From: Dipteris shenzhenensis
Taxonomy: Eukaryota; Polypodiophyta; Polypodiopsida; Gleicheniales
Direction: 5' to 3' (one strand)
Assembly: GCA_047967505.1 (NCBI GenBank)
Contig: CM106541.1
DNA: 64,000 nucleotides
The notes beneath the pieces were generated by a model. That model worked only from the letters and a program-made list of their open reading frames with translations, ran no database searches and was not told the origin of the DNA. Shown here piece after piece: positions 1 through 29,099 of the stretch. Positions within the stretch are counted from its first letter, which is position 1; each line of letters begins with the position of its first letter. A program made the position numbers and the translations under genes.

Positions 1-180
1 ATGATCCATAGGAAAGGAGGTTTAGAGCCTAGATCTATAGGACCAGATAGGCCCAAATCTGTAGGACGGGGCTTAAACAAGATTGTTAGGATCAAATGAC
101 TTGTCAAATCCAATGGGACATATCTAGATCACTGATAGCAACAATTGAAGTCGGTTATATAAAGTGTTATTTTTGTTCCG

Positions 181-336
181 AGATCATTAAATGAGTTGAG
201 AGACATTATGGGTATAGTAAACTACTATGAAATGGTGATACCCAACTTTTTAACACTCATGAATCCCTTGATAAACCTAATGAATGCCTCAAGGTTTATA
301 TGGGCCAAAGAGTGTCAAGTTAGCTTTGATAAGTTA
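181..336 (+). pseudogene. Ty3/gypsy reverse transcriptase remnant (RT to RNase H connection)
   Basis: About 50 codons read without a stop and match the connection segment of Ty3/gypsy polymerases: residues LNELRDIMGIVNYY, then IPNF, PLINLM, and FIWAKECQVSFDKL. This corresponds to the usual pattern of LxxFLGLxNYYRxFIPNF followed by FxWxxECQxAFxxLK. No RT catalytic motif precedes it and no RNase H follows, because the reading frame dissolves into a local duplication from about 325. It is an old isolated fragment. The flanking 1-180 shows nothing recognisable. Confidence 0.7.
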
Positions 337-478
337 GTAGAGCATGTGTATGCTTCGTGACATGTGACTACTTTACTACAAGAATGTGTATGCTTGGTGG
401 CATGTGACTATTTACACTTTGATAAGTTAGTAGAGCATGTGTATGCTTGCTGACATGTGACTGGTTTACTACAAGAAT
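325..478. repeat. Local direct repeat, two ~61-bp copies
   Basis: The stretch starting TTTGATAAGTTAGTAGAGCA at 325-385 recurs at 418-478 with a few substitutions. A shorter echo of the GTGTATGCTT..CATGTGACTA part lies between them. It begins inside the gypsy RT remnant, so it arose after that fragment inserted. Confidence 0.85.
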
Positions 479-2240
479 AATGTTTGGTTGAAATTCGATC
501 TAGTGTGGATCTATTTTCCCTCTCACAAGTTCTAAGACAAGAAGTTAGAACCCCATTTTATGTGGACAGCCTCCATATAATTGCCTCTCATATATGTGGC
601 TGATGATGGGTGGTATGTTAGCACATCAACTCTCAATCATTTTGGGCACATGATTCATGCCATGTTCTACGAGAGATTCCATTCTAGAGAACCATGTTTG
701 TCAGAATGAATGGTGAGTTATACTAGTGCCATGAGCTTGTGTCATTTTCAATATTATGGTGACAAAAGATGTGTGGTGATAATCAGCAATGTGATTTGCC
801 CTCCAGTAGAATTGAAATATCCTGCAATGCATTGATCCCTCAGAAAGGATAGCACACAAAAATCTCTGGCAATCACTTGTAGATTTTTTTTGGGCTGAGC
901 ATGCTTGCATTCAAGTGTGCATGCTTACTTAATTAGCATTGTATAGCATAGTTAAGCAAGAAACAACCAATGATTGCTTCTTCAAAACCGATTTAGGATG
1001 TATTACTTTATCCAAATGTGGATGCGAAATTATAAGGTCAAGAAGGCTTCTAGTAGAACTTGGATCACCCCAAGGGAATGCTACTCAATCTTTGGTGATA
1101 ACATGAATGTGGTTACAACCTTTAACAAACTCTAGGGTTGTTGGTCTAGGGTGGTAAATAGGTATTGATCCTTATACAACAAAATGACTTTGAGGTGGGG
1201 GCATGGCCTTTTGCGGGTTGCAAATACTCAATTTTTGGTTTGAGTAGCAAGGTTTGTGGCTCAACCTATAATCTTCTTACATGATCATGCGCGAGGGGGT
1301 GCTTGGAAGGAATCAAGAGAGCAAAAGAACATATAATTACTAAGAGGTGATCGAAAAGGCAACAAGAAGATCATTAAGATAGCACGGTGAACTTGATTAA
1401 GAGGAAGTGTAATGCTACGAGTGGGCTAGAAAGATTTGAGGTGAGTAAGAAGAAAGAGGCGCATGATCTAGGTGCAAGTTAGCATTCAATGTAGGGGAGA
1501 AGGTGACCAATACAATGTGATCCAAACCCACATGAAGTTTGATGGAGACAATTAGCCCAAATATTTTTTGTGTTACCAATTGAGCTTGAGTGACATCTAC
1601 AAGTTAGAACCACTGATGCTTCACCTATGCAAAAGCTGTAAACAACAAATAGCAATGCCAACTTTAAGAAGCTTGGACAGCCACAAAAAAGGATAGCTTC
1701 GAATCAATAGATCTTAATCAAGGACAATAAATGCATGAAATGGTCAATTGTGACAAATCATATGCTTAATTTTGAGTTATAAATGCTGAGTTATGATTTT
1801 TAGAATGTAGGGGCCATTAGGACAATACACGAAGGATGTCCAAGAAGCTATTCACATCTCTACTTCTACTTGTTGACTCACAAATTCAAATACCCAAGTG
1901 AGGATAGTTGCAACCTAAGCAAGAAGGATGTTATAGAAATCTACTTCCATAGATATTTCTCTTGCTAGAGATGATTATGGAAGTTGGATAAAATGTGAAG
2001 GCATCAATTGAGATGTTTGATGGAGAGATCTCAGAGAGATAGTGTAAGGGTAGTGATTTTGGTGTCGCAAAAGAAATCAAAGTATAAATATTTTGCTTGG
2101 CTAGAAGGTTGGTATTGTGGGTGATCATATGTTAATACGGATATTGCTATTATATGTAAATTTTAATACTAATACTTTTAGTGATTGCACGTTGATACTA
2201 ATATCCCTATTATAAGTTATAACTAAAATAACTAGACACA
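479..2240. other. No recognisable gene
   Basis: AT-rich sequence with only short open frames on either strand and no family motif, splice-bounded exon, RNA gene or clear repeat that I can identify. It is probably decayed transposon sequence. Confidence 0.5.
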
Positions 2241-2621
2241 TTAGATCTCTTCCACCTTCTGGGCATCCATCCAATAATGATATTCAACCAAATTGGAGAA
2301 ATGATCAAGCCACATGTGAATGTCATCCTTGATCAAGAACCACAGTAGGGCTTGGGACCAGACTTTTGGATCGTGGCCGGCATGGTAAACCTTATTGGTG
2401 ATCAAATGAGCTATAAGGTTAGCGACTTGGATGTTGGATTGGATCAACTCGGTCAAAAGAGAGGCTAACATGTCAGATGGGATTTGCCTCTGACGAGAGT
2501 GATGTTCATGAGCTTGGTGAGGATCGCAATCCATTTCCGCATCTCCACCAATCTTGTAACAACTAGTCAGACAAGGACTAAATGGAGACCAAACATGAGA
2601 TGGAATGCGATAGAGACACAA
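2241..2621 (-). other. Unrecognised 126-codon open frame, possibly gag-derived
   Basis: This is an open minus-strand frame without introns. Its second half (residues about 60-126) is rich in Leu, Trp and His, with a segment reading DPKVWSQALLWFLIKDD and a C-terminal LVEYHYWMDAQKVEE. The tryptophan spacing is loosely like retrotransposon gag, but no zinc knuckle or certain domain is visible and no neighbouring polymerase supports it. The true start is unclear. It may be chance. Confidence 0.2.
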
Positions 2622-4540
2622 GCTTGAAATGATAACAAATGAGGGACCACTGTGTCTTCATTGCCCTCAGAACATCCTTAAATCAGGATGCCAGCGAGCT
2701 ACATCAAGAACATAGACAGGATTCCTTAAGTTGTGAGGTTGTTCAATGTGTTGTCTAGTTCTGGAAAGACAACACCAGGGTTTTCCCAAATAAGAAGGAT
2801 GTTTGCAAGCATAGGCTTGGCCCAAAAAAGTATGCAATACATCCCACCCATTTCTTGGAGCAGACAGAGGTGCATCTTCCTTCTTTTAATGAAGCCCAAG
2901 TTACACACTATTATTTGGTACTCTTTACAACTATTTAGTACTATCAGGGATAATGTTAGTATTGTTCAGATGCTAAAGCTAACATTTAACATTACCAACT
3001 TTCTCAATGTGTAAGCAAGATTCTGTTTTGCATGTTTTCATTGGACCGGCCTAGTGGGAGTTTTTGGTCTGTAAAGGCCCTAATAGTGCATTCACAAATA
3101 TAACCTAATTTACCAAACGCCAAAAAACAGGGCACTTGCAAGAAATTGGCCTTGCTTACCGAACTAGAAGAGCTCACATGAACATGGTGATCGCCCAAGA
3201 ATGCTAAGCTAGCCATATGCAATTGTTGACATGGCACAAGGTGATTCCAAATCTACTGATATTACTTTAAAGACTTCTAAATACGGTGACATGCCTCCCT
3301 CCAAATTGGGTAGTAAGCGAGGATTCAACTAAAATTTTGAGATTCCATCTCTTAGTCTAACAACCGATCATTCAAATCTTAAAGACTCCTCAATCTCCTA
3401 TCGCAATTCTCAGTTACATGACACAAGGTACATTTACTCAACTTAGATTAGTCTCAAGAAATTTTAATCTTAATGTTAGATGGAGCTACTTTCAAAGACT
3501 AAATCTAGCTAGTGCCACCAATAAATATTTTTACCCACCTCCTTAAAATTAAATTTGACCTATAATCAGTACACTATTGTTGCACTTCTAATTACTCTTA
3601 ATCATCCTCCCTTCAACCTTGGAAACGAATGGTAGTCAAAAAATCTCTAAAACATGGTGACCCTAAGGACGGTCACTCTAGAAACATGTAAGATAGCAGA
3701 TTTGTTCATGGAAAGGGATTTCTAAATTTCGAGGACTTAGGCCATTTACAGACAAGAGGGTGTTTAAAAATACTTATATAATGTAACTATGGTATGTAAA
3801 TGTAAGGAGGGGACTTTTAAATTCAAAACTAGAACACATATATGTACGAAACACAAGTAAAAATTATGCAAAAAATGTAAAATTTTGAATGTAAGGGTAT
3901 TTTAAATGTGTGCTTGCTCGCACGTGTTTTACAGGTCTTTACATAGTTACTGCCTTGGGTTGGTGACCAACACCGAAAGTGACACCTAGCCATTTCCTTA
4001 CACATATACCTTCTACATCCTTACACTCACATGTAGTGAGGCTTTCTCACATGTAGTCAGTTTTGCTCTCGCCCCTCATACCTCCCTCAAGTTGTTGCAA
4101 CACTAGTCAGACCACTCCATTACCCACTTTGCCTCTCTCCAAGTGGTGTGCCCAAGAAATCACAAATAGCCATGATGGCAAGTACCATACGATTCCCTCT
4201 AGAAGGTTTGGGTCTATTAGTGATGCCCTTAGTGGCCAAGACTAGGAATGAAACCCCATCATCGATGCCCCTTACTCAACTAAGAACAGGTGCTATGGTG
4301 GTGATGTGCTCTAAAAGCCTTCATATTGTGTTTGCCCCAATATCATGGTTGATGTCCTCATTTCCAAATCCAACCATACAGGAGGATGAACCCAGAGTCA
4401 TGTTCCAATTCACCTAACACAAATATACTTTGCCTTCCATATAGACCATTGAGAATCATGTAAATTTGCACTACCCCATGTGCAATGCAATAAGGTCCCT
4501 AATGTTTGAAAATATTTCTCTCTCAATCTATAAGCTCCAA
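2622..4540. other. No recognisable gene
   Basis: Short overlapping open frames on both strands, none with a family motif. I see no paired LTRs, terminal inverted repeats or RNA gene. Confidence 0.5.
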
Positions 4541-4701
4541 CTATTAGGGAACATGCATGAGAAGTTCAATGTATAAGATACATTGGACCATTGCGAATTT
4601 GGCATCTTATGGTCCTCCATTCCCTTTTCTTTGATTGTGTCACAATCTCTTTCCCCTCTACCCATCCTCCCTCTTTCACTCGCTTCTTCCCTCTTTGCCA
4701 T

Positions 4702-4750
<49 letters not shown>

Positions 4751-4843
4751 CCCCCCCCACAACAATTAGGGGACATGCATGAGAAGTCCAATGTATAAGA
4801 TACATTGGACCATTGGTTGCGAATTTGGCATCTTCTAGTCCTC
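4541..4843. repeat. Direct repeat (~75 bp, two copies) flanking a CT microsatellite
   Basis: The block 4541-4617 (containing ACATGCATGAGAAG and ATACATTGGACCATTG) recurs at 4763-4843 with a 4-base insertion and few substitutions. Between them lies a (CT)n tract at about 4705-4748 followed by an 11-C run. A shorter (CT)n follows the second copy. Open frames across this segment encode only Ser/Leu or Arg/Glu dipeptide runs and are microsatellite artefacts. Confidence 0.85.
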
Positions 4844-5394
4844 TCTCTCTCTCTCTCTCAAAAATGAAAATTAACCATGTCAACCAGTTCATGAACATGA
4901 ATCCAAAACAAAAGAAACAAAGCAAACTATGATGTGACACAACATTGGGTCCAATCTTCCGCCTATAGATGATGGTTCTAGCTTCCCATCTAGAGTACTT
5001 AAAATATTTCATTGAAAAGCAAAAGGAGCCGATAATAATACATCTAAAAGTATCCCTTGTGCACAATTGGAGGGATTCACCCATGGGCTCAAAATATGAC
5101 AAGGCTTAATATGCCCTCATTCAAATATTAATGAAACAAATTAGCCCATAGCTTAATATACATTATTTTACAATATTGGTCCATGGCCTTTATCAACCAA
5201 GTTTGATATTTCGTTGAACCGACAACATCTTCACCATTTCCATTCCTCGTTATCCAACTCATCATGTGTACTCAAGCTACGAATTGTATGAGTAATAATC
5301 ATTTAATGAATCATCATGACTATTCATCCTAACACAATTGATGAAACATTATGCCTATTAATCCTATCATAATCACACGGTATACAAACATTAA
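4844..5394. other. No recognisable gene
   Basis: After the microsatellite the sequence is AT-rich, with no supported coding or RNA feature. It leads into a gag-like fragment. Confidence 0.45.
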
Positions 5395-5397
5395 AGA

Positions 5398-5583
5398 TTG
5401 GCAGCAGCTTGGTACCATCAGCTGGACGAAAATGTGCAAAAATCTTGGCCACACCTATGGCATGCCCTCACTACGGCTTTTGGGAACATGGATACCGTGA
5501 AAGATGCTTTGACACAGCTCCAAGAGTTGAGCCAAAAGACGGATACGATCTCCCATCCTTTTGCCATGCTAGACTCCATGTCA
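5398..5583 (+). pseudogene. Ty3/gypsy gag fragment
   Basis: About 60 codons resemble the central retrotransposon gag domain: AAAWYHQLDENVQ, then SWPHLWHALTTAFG, then a spaced ALTQLQELSQKTDTI segment. The order WYxxL, WxxLxxALxxxFG, ALxxLxxLxQ is typical of plant gypsy gag capsid. There is no Met start and no zinc knuckle, and the frame loses similarity after about 5583. Downstream to 6284 I see only short overlapping frames. Confidence 0.5.
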
Positions 5584-6284
5584 TGCTCGTGGCTTGTCTC
5601 TGCATGGGCTTGGGTGCTCAACCAATCGTTCTTTGTTGGAGGGCCCATCTTCCCTACCATCTCATAGCCGTTGACAATGATTGACCCGTGCAGTTTAATG
5701 AGTGGCATGGAGATTTCATTGATGACCCTGACTTGTCATTAATGGGCACGTGGGGGGCCATGCTAGACAGTGGCACTCAATTTTGGTTGCGCAAAAGTGT
5801 GTATGTGCCCTTTAGGGAGAGGGTAAAGACCATGGCGAGGCCTTTACCCAAGATGCTTTGCTGCTTGCCACTTATACCTTGGGTAAATGCCGACACGTGG
5901 TCCCTATCCACCGTCAAAGTCGTAGGGGTAGGGAGGGATTTGATGGGTGCCTTAAGAAGTTTTGGAAACACCACCTTTTCTCGCGTGATGTGATGGGCAA
6001 CTCTCAAAGGTTTGAGGAGTGTGAGCAAATTGGAGGCGCCCACCATCGCCCACGGTATTTTGGTTATTTTAGAGAGTTGATCCGATGAGTCCTCGGAGCA
6101 TCGACCAGTGCTGAAATTTGCTGCCCACTTTCATGCCTTGTAAAAGAATTTGTGAAGTTTCGAAAAAGTTTTCAGGCTTCAAAACACAGACTTTCCCAAT
6201 CTTGAGTCCCCTCGGGCCTCCTCTACTACGCATTTTATAGAATATGCATTAACGAGGGATACTCATTATATGTTTGGGCTACTC

Positions 6285-6445
6285 CTGAAGCTATGAGGAT
6301 AGGCTCAGGCTTCAAAGTTGCTGCACATCCAAAATAACTAAGAGTCATATGAAGCAATGAAGCTCTGAAGCTATGAGGATACGCTCAGGCTTTCAAAGGT
6401 GCTGCACATCCAAAATAACTAAGAGTCATATGAAGCAATGAAGCT
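6285..6445. repeat. Tandem duplication, two ~80-bp units
   Basis: The unit beginning CTGAAGCTATGAGGAT at 6285 is repeated head to tail at 6365 with only a few differences. It is unique sequence rather than satellite, and lies just upstream of the aminotransferase promoter. Confidence 0.9.
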
Positions 6446-6780
6446 CAATCCTCAGAGAGCAAGTTTAAGCACGGACGACTTTGAGGGAGCAAGGAAAATG
6501 TGAGACGGTTGACTAGTCACAACAAAAGTGAAGAGAGGAAGGCAGACTAGTCAGCAAAAGTGAGAGGGCCACGAGGAAAACACCAAAAAAACACGCACAC
6601 TCGGGCCACGTCAACCTTATGTGATAGTTGTTAGTTGATAGTTCCACTAGAGCTTCCTCCTCTCCTCTGTTCCTTCCTTTGCTTCCTTCCTTTGCTTGCT
6701 AAGTCCATCGCAAACTCTCTGATTTTCCACTTCCATCGCACCCTTCCCCTGCTTCCGTTTCTCTCTCTCTGTCTCTCACC
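6446..6780 (+). promoter_or_regulatory. Promoter and 5' leader of the aminotransferase gene
   Basis: No convincing TATA box is visible. A CCACGTCA element (ACGT core, bZIP-type) lies at 6606-6613. From about 6645 to 6779 the strand is strongly pyrimidine-rich (runs of CTTCCT, CTCTCTCTCT), typical of a plant Y-patch and 5' UTR, and it leads directly into the ATG at 6781. The exact transcription start cannot be read from sequence. Confidence 0.4.
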
Positions 6781-23121
<16,341 letters not shown>

Positions 23122-25083
23122 TGCTCTTGAATGCTTGTCTCCTTGAGCAAGATGTCTCCTCTATTACAGTAAAAAACTGTCTACCCTTTAAAATGAGATC
23201 CATTGAGTATGCCGGCACCAAAATTGCTAGCAATTGTGACAACTTCGGAAACATCTTAAGCCATGGAATCTGTTATATCTGGCTAATTTGTGGCATGCCT
23301 CTGATTCATTATAACAACATTTGGGTACCTATTGGTAGCCACTGAAATGGCAGTTCTGATGGAATATGTAAATTAATACTTTTTTAGTAGTCTCTTAGTA
23401 AAGGTGAAAGACCGAGTATGTCTGCCAATTGGGGTATCCTTCTATTGGTTTCTGAATGTGTTTCTACAATATGACAGGCAGTTCATTTAATTGTACTAGA
23501 AGTTTATTTTGCAAGAAAAAATCTCTCAACTCTCTTCAGGCACCATGATATAACAGAATCTGAGATGAATTGTGTGCGAGACCCAGGGGGTGTACGGTGT
23601 CCATAAAGCATAGACAGCACTCGCAACATTCCATGGGGAAAAAAAGAAGTAAAATGAGACCATCGATGAAGCATATGAGCAATAATCCCATGTATGCAGT
23701 AAAAAAACTGCTCTCTCTCAAGCAACTGAAGTGAAATACTGTAGTATTTTGAAGTATTGCAAGAGGGGTGGAGAAGCTGTGGGGATGATAAAAGACTCAC
23801 TGAATTGAAATGCTAAAAAAAGAAGCAAAATGTAAGAGTGTCGCACAATGGCATGGACAAACACAAAATCAAGGGGCAAGTTGGGATCCTACTCCCTTAT
23901 TTTCCAACTTCAAGATACAAGATCGGATGGGGCAGACTTTCCAACTCTTAATAGACTTTGTGGCCAAACTATTGGATCTATGTACAAAGTCTTGGACTCA
24001 ACACATGGATTCATTGAGTTCGAAACAATGTGTGATGGGATCTCCCAAACAAGTCCCCACATGGTTGTTTTTCAATAACTATGGTCTCTAAAGGTTCTCC
24101 AATTGAGGGAAACACCAAGTGTTATAATTGCTGAATTAGTTCATTAGTAACCCAAATATTGATCCCAATACCACTGCAAATTTAATTTTGATGTCATCCG
24201 TTGGGTTTCTAAGAATAATCTATTATGAGATGACATACTTGCATCTCTTATAGGAAACTTTGTTGTCATGTCATATGCTTGCAAAACAAGCATTGTGGGA
24301 GTTCTTCACTAAACTAGTTGGGGCTACTACCTATTTGAAAAGCAAGGAAATACATGCATTACCATTTAATTTGATTTTAAGTGACAAAAAATAGAAGTTT
24401 TAGTAAGTTCCCAAGCAAGTGGTCATGTTTTGAGAAGATATGCAATTCCCTCCATTTTCTATTCAGTTGACCTCAACTACAATGCTTCTTCATAAACATC
24501 AAGGGTTTTAGGGAACTCTTGAATAATAGTAGTGTTGAACCAAAATGTGCATCTTGGAACAAATTGGAGGCCCTCTACAAAATGAAATCCTACCTTCTTT
24601 AAAAAATCAATTACATAAAATGCTTCATTCTATCAAATAATCTCTCTTCTTAACCAGTAAGAGGTGGTGGTTGGTCACAATCAAGAAGTTCGCTTCATCA
24701 TGTTGCACTAACATTTGAGGTCAGGATTGCCTTCAATGAAAAATCAGGCTAGAGCCAAACTCCCACTCTTGTAGCCACTCTGAGCATAATATCTATAGGA
24801 CATAGGACCACCGTAAGGGAACATTGTTACCCTAAGGGATTCATGTATATATTCATGCTTATGATTAATGCAATATAGTGATTATCTTCTGCACGCTTAT
24901 GATCAATGCAATATAGTGTACTATATCTTGTGTACTCCACCGAACATAGATTAAAGCACTAGGCATCAAACGCAACCCAGCTTAGACACAAAGACAAAGG
25001 CCAGGCATTAGAAAGCAACTACAAACCCAGCTTCATCTTCCTGAGTTCTGGTTCCAGTCGTTCCTCTACAGCAACGCTGGACT
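23122..25083. other. 3' UTR of the aminotransferase gene, then intergenic DNA
   Basis: The stop at 23119-23121 is followed by AT-rich sequence suited to a 3' UTR. I see no canonical AATAAA downstream within 400 bp; one AATAAA overlaps the stop codon. From about 23.5 to 25.08 kb only short frames without motifs occur. Confidence 0.45.
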
Positions 25084-25584
25084 ATGACTGGCAACAACAG
25101 GACTACAACAGAACAACGCCTTACAGTGACAAAGCTACGCAACAAACAACACAGCCGACAGACTTCAAAGCTGACAAGTACTATGACACAGGCTGCAAAG
25201 ACGACCTACGCTTCTTCATCGACACAAACGACCACGGCGGCATATTGCATCAACAACTACGATAGTCGCGCGACGCCGACCTACACAATCTATAGCAGCA
25301 AGAATAAGTTTCAAACAAGGTGGAGAATCAACCGATGCCCTGCTTTGAGTAAATGTGTTTGTGTTAATGTTTTTTTAAAATTTTCTTCGCGTGTAGTTGT
25401 TTGTTCTTTTCTCGTTCGTTTTGAATTTTTGTGTGTTGTTTCTCTTGTAGATGAACAGTTTACAGTGGGAGTTGAACATATACGGAAACAAGCCGTAGGT
25501 ATTCCCGAAAAAATAACTCGAAAATCTGAGACGATATTGCTTGAAAAATCATTAACCAACTTCTTCGGACCATTGAGTGCGTAA
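25084..25584 (+). other. Unrecognised 166-codon open frame
   Basis: The frame opens with an ATG and runs 166 codons. Its first ~75 residues are Thr/Ser/Gln/Asn-rich and low in complexity. The middle is hydrophobic and Cys/Val/Phe-rich (about residues 92-120), and the end is mixed. No domain, zinc motif or paralogue is visible, and nothing next to it suggests a function. It may be a chance frame in decayed repeat DNA. Confidence 0.2.
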
Positions 25585-27020
25585 ACAATTCCACAGTGAC
25601 GTATTTCCAATCACTTGTACATGAATGAAATAAAGAAACAAGACTTACAGATGCCAACTTTGGAAAAGAGAGATGAAATTATTCTTTGAGTTACTCCACG
25701 AAATAGTATCCACAACTTTTGCCGCACAGAATCTCATTCTGATAGGAGCCATGAACATCAACATGGTTTGTGCGTGCATAGCAGAAAAGCAAAATTTAAA
25801 TTTTAGTCCCCAACTCATACGCCTATTAAAAGAACTTCCGTATGCCCTCAACATTAACTAAGCACTCTCCACCAATAAATACCTAAACAATTTCACACAT
25901 TTAACAAATTTGATAACCTTTTCCAATCACTTTTTTTGGGGGGGTTTTTAATATCGAGTGGTCTTAAGTAGTGATGGAATGTGGAATTTTGCTATGCATG
26001 CATCTAGATTATAGAATGGTCTGTCCAATATGCATATATAGATACACAGTGATTATTTATGTTAGGTATGTTACTCCAAATATGATCCAGTTGTGTTCCA
26101 TATATAGTTGTGATGTGATGATATTGGAGTGTGTAGCTAAAGCTGTTCATAATTTCTCGTAATGTTTGTGACTCTTGTTTGTTGAAGCATGTCAATGTCA
26201 GGGTAAAAAATAAGAGGGAAACACAGTTATGGAAGTGTAGGTCATTGGGCGAATCTTTTAGGAACATAGATAATGAAGCGTATGTCATTGGCCGAAACTC
26301 TCACCGATATAGTTACAAATATTATCCCATACTGCCATTTCAAGGCTTTAATGGGTTTAAGCATACTTAATCTTCATATGCAGGTTTTTAATAAGATAGC
26401 ATTAAAAAAATCTAACATTATAGATGTGTCCAGATGACTTGTGCCAATCAATTTGAGTACCTGGAGGGCTAAATTTGGAGCTTTTATGAGAAACTTATGT
26501 TAAAATTTAGGCAAATATATTAAAATGTTGTAAATATTAGTCTAGGCAACTTCTAGAAGGCTCTATATTCGCCTTTGGGCTAATATTCGTCCCTATTTTT
26601 ATTCTTGGTCAATGTTGAAGTCTCCTATGAGAATGACATTTTTGGTAGCAGGAGTTGTTGATAGTGTTTTGTGTAGTAATTAAAAGAATATTTCCCCTGT
26701 TTGGATGGTGGTCTGTATACGTTTTAAATTTCAAAAGTATCATGTTTTGCGTTAACACGAGTCATCGTGATCTCAATTTCATGTAGTGAAAATTTCTTCG
26801 CTTTTTCAATGAAAATGTTATTTTGTACCAGGGTGCGATTGGAGCGATTGTTTATGTACTAGAAATTTGGCATGAGATATGGTTCGGAGTCTTCAGTTCT
26901 GGTCTCTTGTAAACAAATAATATTTGAGTTCATAAGTGTCTTTGTGGTTTGTATATAGTCTTTATATTATTGTAATGATCTAGTGTTTAAAGATTGTATT
27001 ACTATAGTTGTGTCGGTGTT
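25585..27020. other. No recognisable gene
   Basis: Strongly AT-rich. Only short frames are present and no family motif was seen. The 3' end of the Helitron-like element to the right (on its own strand) should lie in or near here, but I could not identify a hairpin plus CTRR terminus. Confidence 0.45.
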
Positions 27021-28500
27021 TTATTGGATTCTATTGTTTAGGGTTTTCCATCTTGATTGTGTTGTCAGTCTTTTCATCTTGTCATGAACATGTCTATCTA
27101 CCACGAAATGTTGTTGTAGAGTGGTTGAAGTAAGTAAAGGTTTTCTGTGTTTTTTATGCGTGAGTGCTGTGTATGCAAGACCATGTGTCCGAATTTCTAT
27201 TGATGAGAAAGCTAATTTGTCCATTGTTAGACCTTGTGCTCTGTGGATTGTTCTAGCAGCAACTGCTTGAATCGGGAATTATTGTCGAGCGAGGATGTTT
27301 GCTTTAGAAGGGTCAATTTGTACCTCCCTTGTAACTCAAAATATCAGTATCCATTTGCGATCGATGGTTGTTATCACATGCGTGGAAGTTTTGTCAGGTT
27401 ACATTCCCTATTTGTAGGTTCTAAAATTTAATCCATACAATATTATTATGATGATATGTGGACATGCCAATGAAAACACCATCTACTCCGTTTACTAATC
27501 CATCTTGTTGATTAATGTTCCTCCACACAGTTCAACCAACATTTCTTCTTTAATTTGTATCGTTGCTCGTAGTTAGCTTGTTGCTTTAGGATTTTATAGT
27601 TTTTTAGACGAGATAGGATTGTTGTTAGTGAATGTGTCGATTGCTTTGGTATTGTATTCTTTGCCTGATACTGTCTATTTTTTTTTTTTTTCGTTATGTT
27701 TGTTTGTTTTAAGGTTGGTATAGTAAAGATGGGGGAAAGTATGGTCTTGGGGTGGGTCACGGAGGCAACGTTGGTTGATGTATTGTATTTGCTCGTTGCT
27801 ATGTGTACACTTCTTGAAAGAGTTCAACGCTTGTGTGAATTGGCTGTTGTTTTGTTGCATTGTTTGTGAAGCTCATAACATCGTGGTTTTGTGAGCCAAT
27901 TTGCTCGTTGCTATGTGTACACTTTCTGAAAGAGTTCAACGCTTGTGTGAATTGGCTGTTGTTTTGTTGCATTGTTTGTGGAGCTCATAACATCGTGGTT
28001 TTGTGAGCCAATATGTGTTTGCAACTGTTTGCAATGATTCTTCCTTTGGTTGAAAGACCCACCTGTCTTTGACTGGCTTGGCCTGATATAAATCTCCGCA
28101 GCAACAAATGACATTGACATTTTCAAAGTATTCCGCATGATTTCTTTTGAAGGTTCTCATACGAAGGTCCGCGAAATCTAAAGTTCGTCTTTCCACTAAT
28201 GAAATCTTGTTAAACACGATTAGTTATAATTGTTCATAAAGACGAATGAGTGTGTCGAGCTTTTCCTTGGAGAGAGAGGTCAAGTTTTTGGTTTGTAATA
28301 GCAAATGTAATGCAAAGTGTATAGTGAGTCCATTTATATTGTAAGCTGCATTTCTTGTATAACATTGATACATGCAACAATTCATAATCTGCATGCGAAA
28401 GAGTTTGATTGTAAAACCATAATAAGCCTTGGACTATAAGTAGAAGAAAATATATGTTTTTCCTGTGCCAGCTCCATATGTGAGAAATAAGTGAATTTTT
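27021..28500 (-). pseudogene. Helitron-like Pif1 helicase domain (broken)
   Basis: Superfamily 1 Pif1-type helicase read from 28500 leftward. The Walker A loop reads LFLTYGAGTGKTYIF, with GAGTGKT at 28475-28455. Motif II reads IVFNKISLVERR, where the expected Asp-Glu is replaced by Asn-Lys. Motif III is ICCCGDLYQAKPV followed by WVF. The following pieces are YELHKQ, FTQALNSFKKCTHS, PHLYYTNLKTNKHNEK and the C-terminal signature RTIHRAQGLTMDKL then GLAYTALTH. Frameshifts and stops occur upstream of Walker A, near 28.1 kb and at about 27.7 kb, and a 112-bp tandem duplication falls inside. The motif order is that of Helitron helicases, but the lesions and the lost catalytic acid pair rule out activity. 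Confidence 0.85.
27791..28014. repeat. Tandem duplication, two 112-bp units, inside the helicase
   Basis: GCTCGTTGCTATGTGTACAC at 27791 repeats at 27903, and the rest of the unit follows with few differences. It duplicates the codons around the RQ..F...LN segment and so post-dates the helicase gene. Confidence 0.92.
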
Positions 28501-29099
28501 ATGTAGGACGAATACTTTTTCGTATCATGACATTGTCAAATAGTTGTCTCTATTCGATGTTTAGAGATCGAATCATCTTGAAGTATTTGTTGTTATGCAT
28601 GAGGATTTGCTTTTTAATAGGAATAATGAATTTATCGCTCATCGTTTGTAAATTTATGCTTCTCATGTCGAATGCAATGTCGTATGTGGGAAAGTTATTT
28701 TGTTATAAATCATTGTTTTCAGCGGTGCTAGTGTCATTGTTATTGATGCGCTGGATATCATGTTCTTGTGCTTTTTGTTAGTTCTTGTCATCTTGTGTAT
28801 ATAACGCTCTATTTCGTAGTATAATGTCCCGTCGCGAATCGTAAGCTTCATGCCAAGATCCATGTATTAATAGTTCATGATCTTCACCATCTTTGAAAGG
28901 GTAATATAGCAATAAGTGCTCACGATAGTAATTCTCTGGATCTTTCGCCATGTTGAACTTAATAAATCTTATAATTCTTGATCTTCTCTCTTCTTAATGC
29001 TACCATTGTTGTAGTTATATTCTGTTGCAAATGTTGTCCATGTCTTTCCTTCTTGTGTATTTATTGATGATAGTTTCACACGTTATGTTGGTGGACTCA
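28501..29099 (-). pseudogene. Degenerate linker between Rep-like and helicase regions
   Basis: Scattered minus-strand codons still resemble the segment preceding Pif1 in these proteins, for example YMDLGMKLTIRDGTLYYEIE and an IRSLN..RQLFDNV piece near 28.55 kb, just before Walker A. The HUH/Rep endonuclease motifs expected of a Helitron_like_N domain (two His flanking a hydrophobic, then YxxxK) are not recognisable. They are either deleted or too decayed to see. Confidence 0.45.

Noticed and set aside
4528-5102. Long frames on both strands across 4.5-5.1 kb (Arg/Glu or Ser/Leu repeats)
   Set aside because: They are translations of the CT microsatellite and the flanking direct repeats, with no other content.
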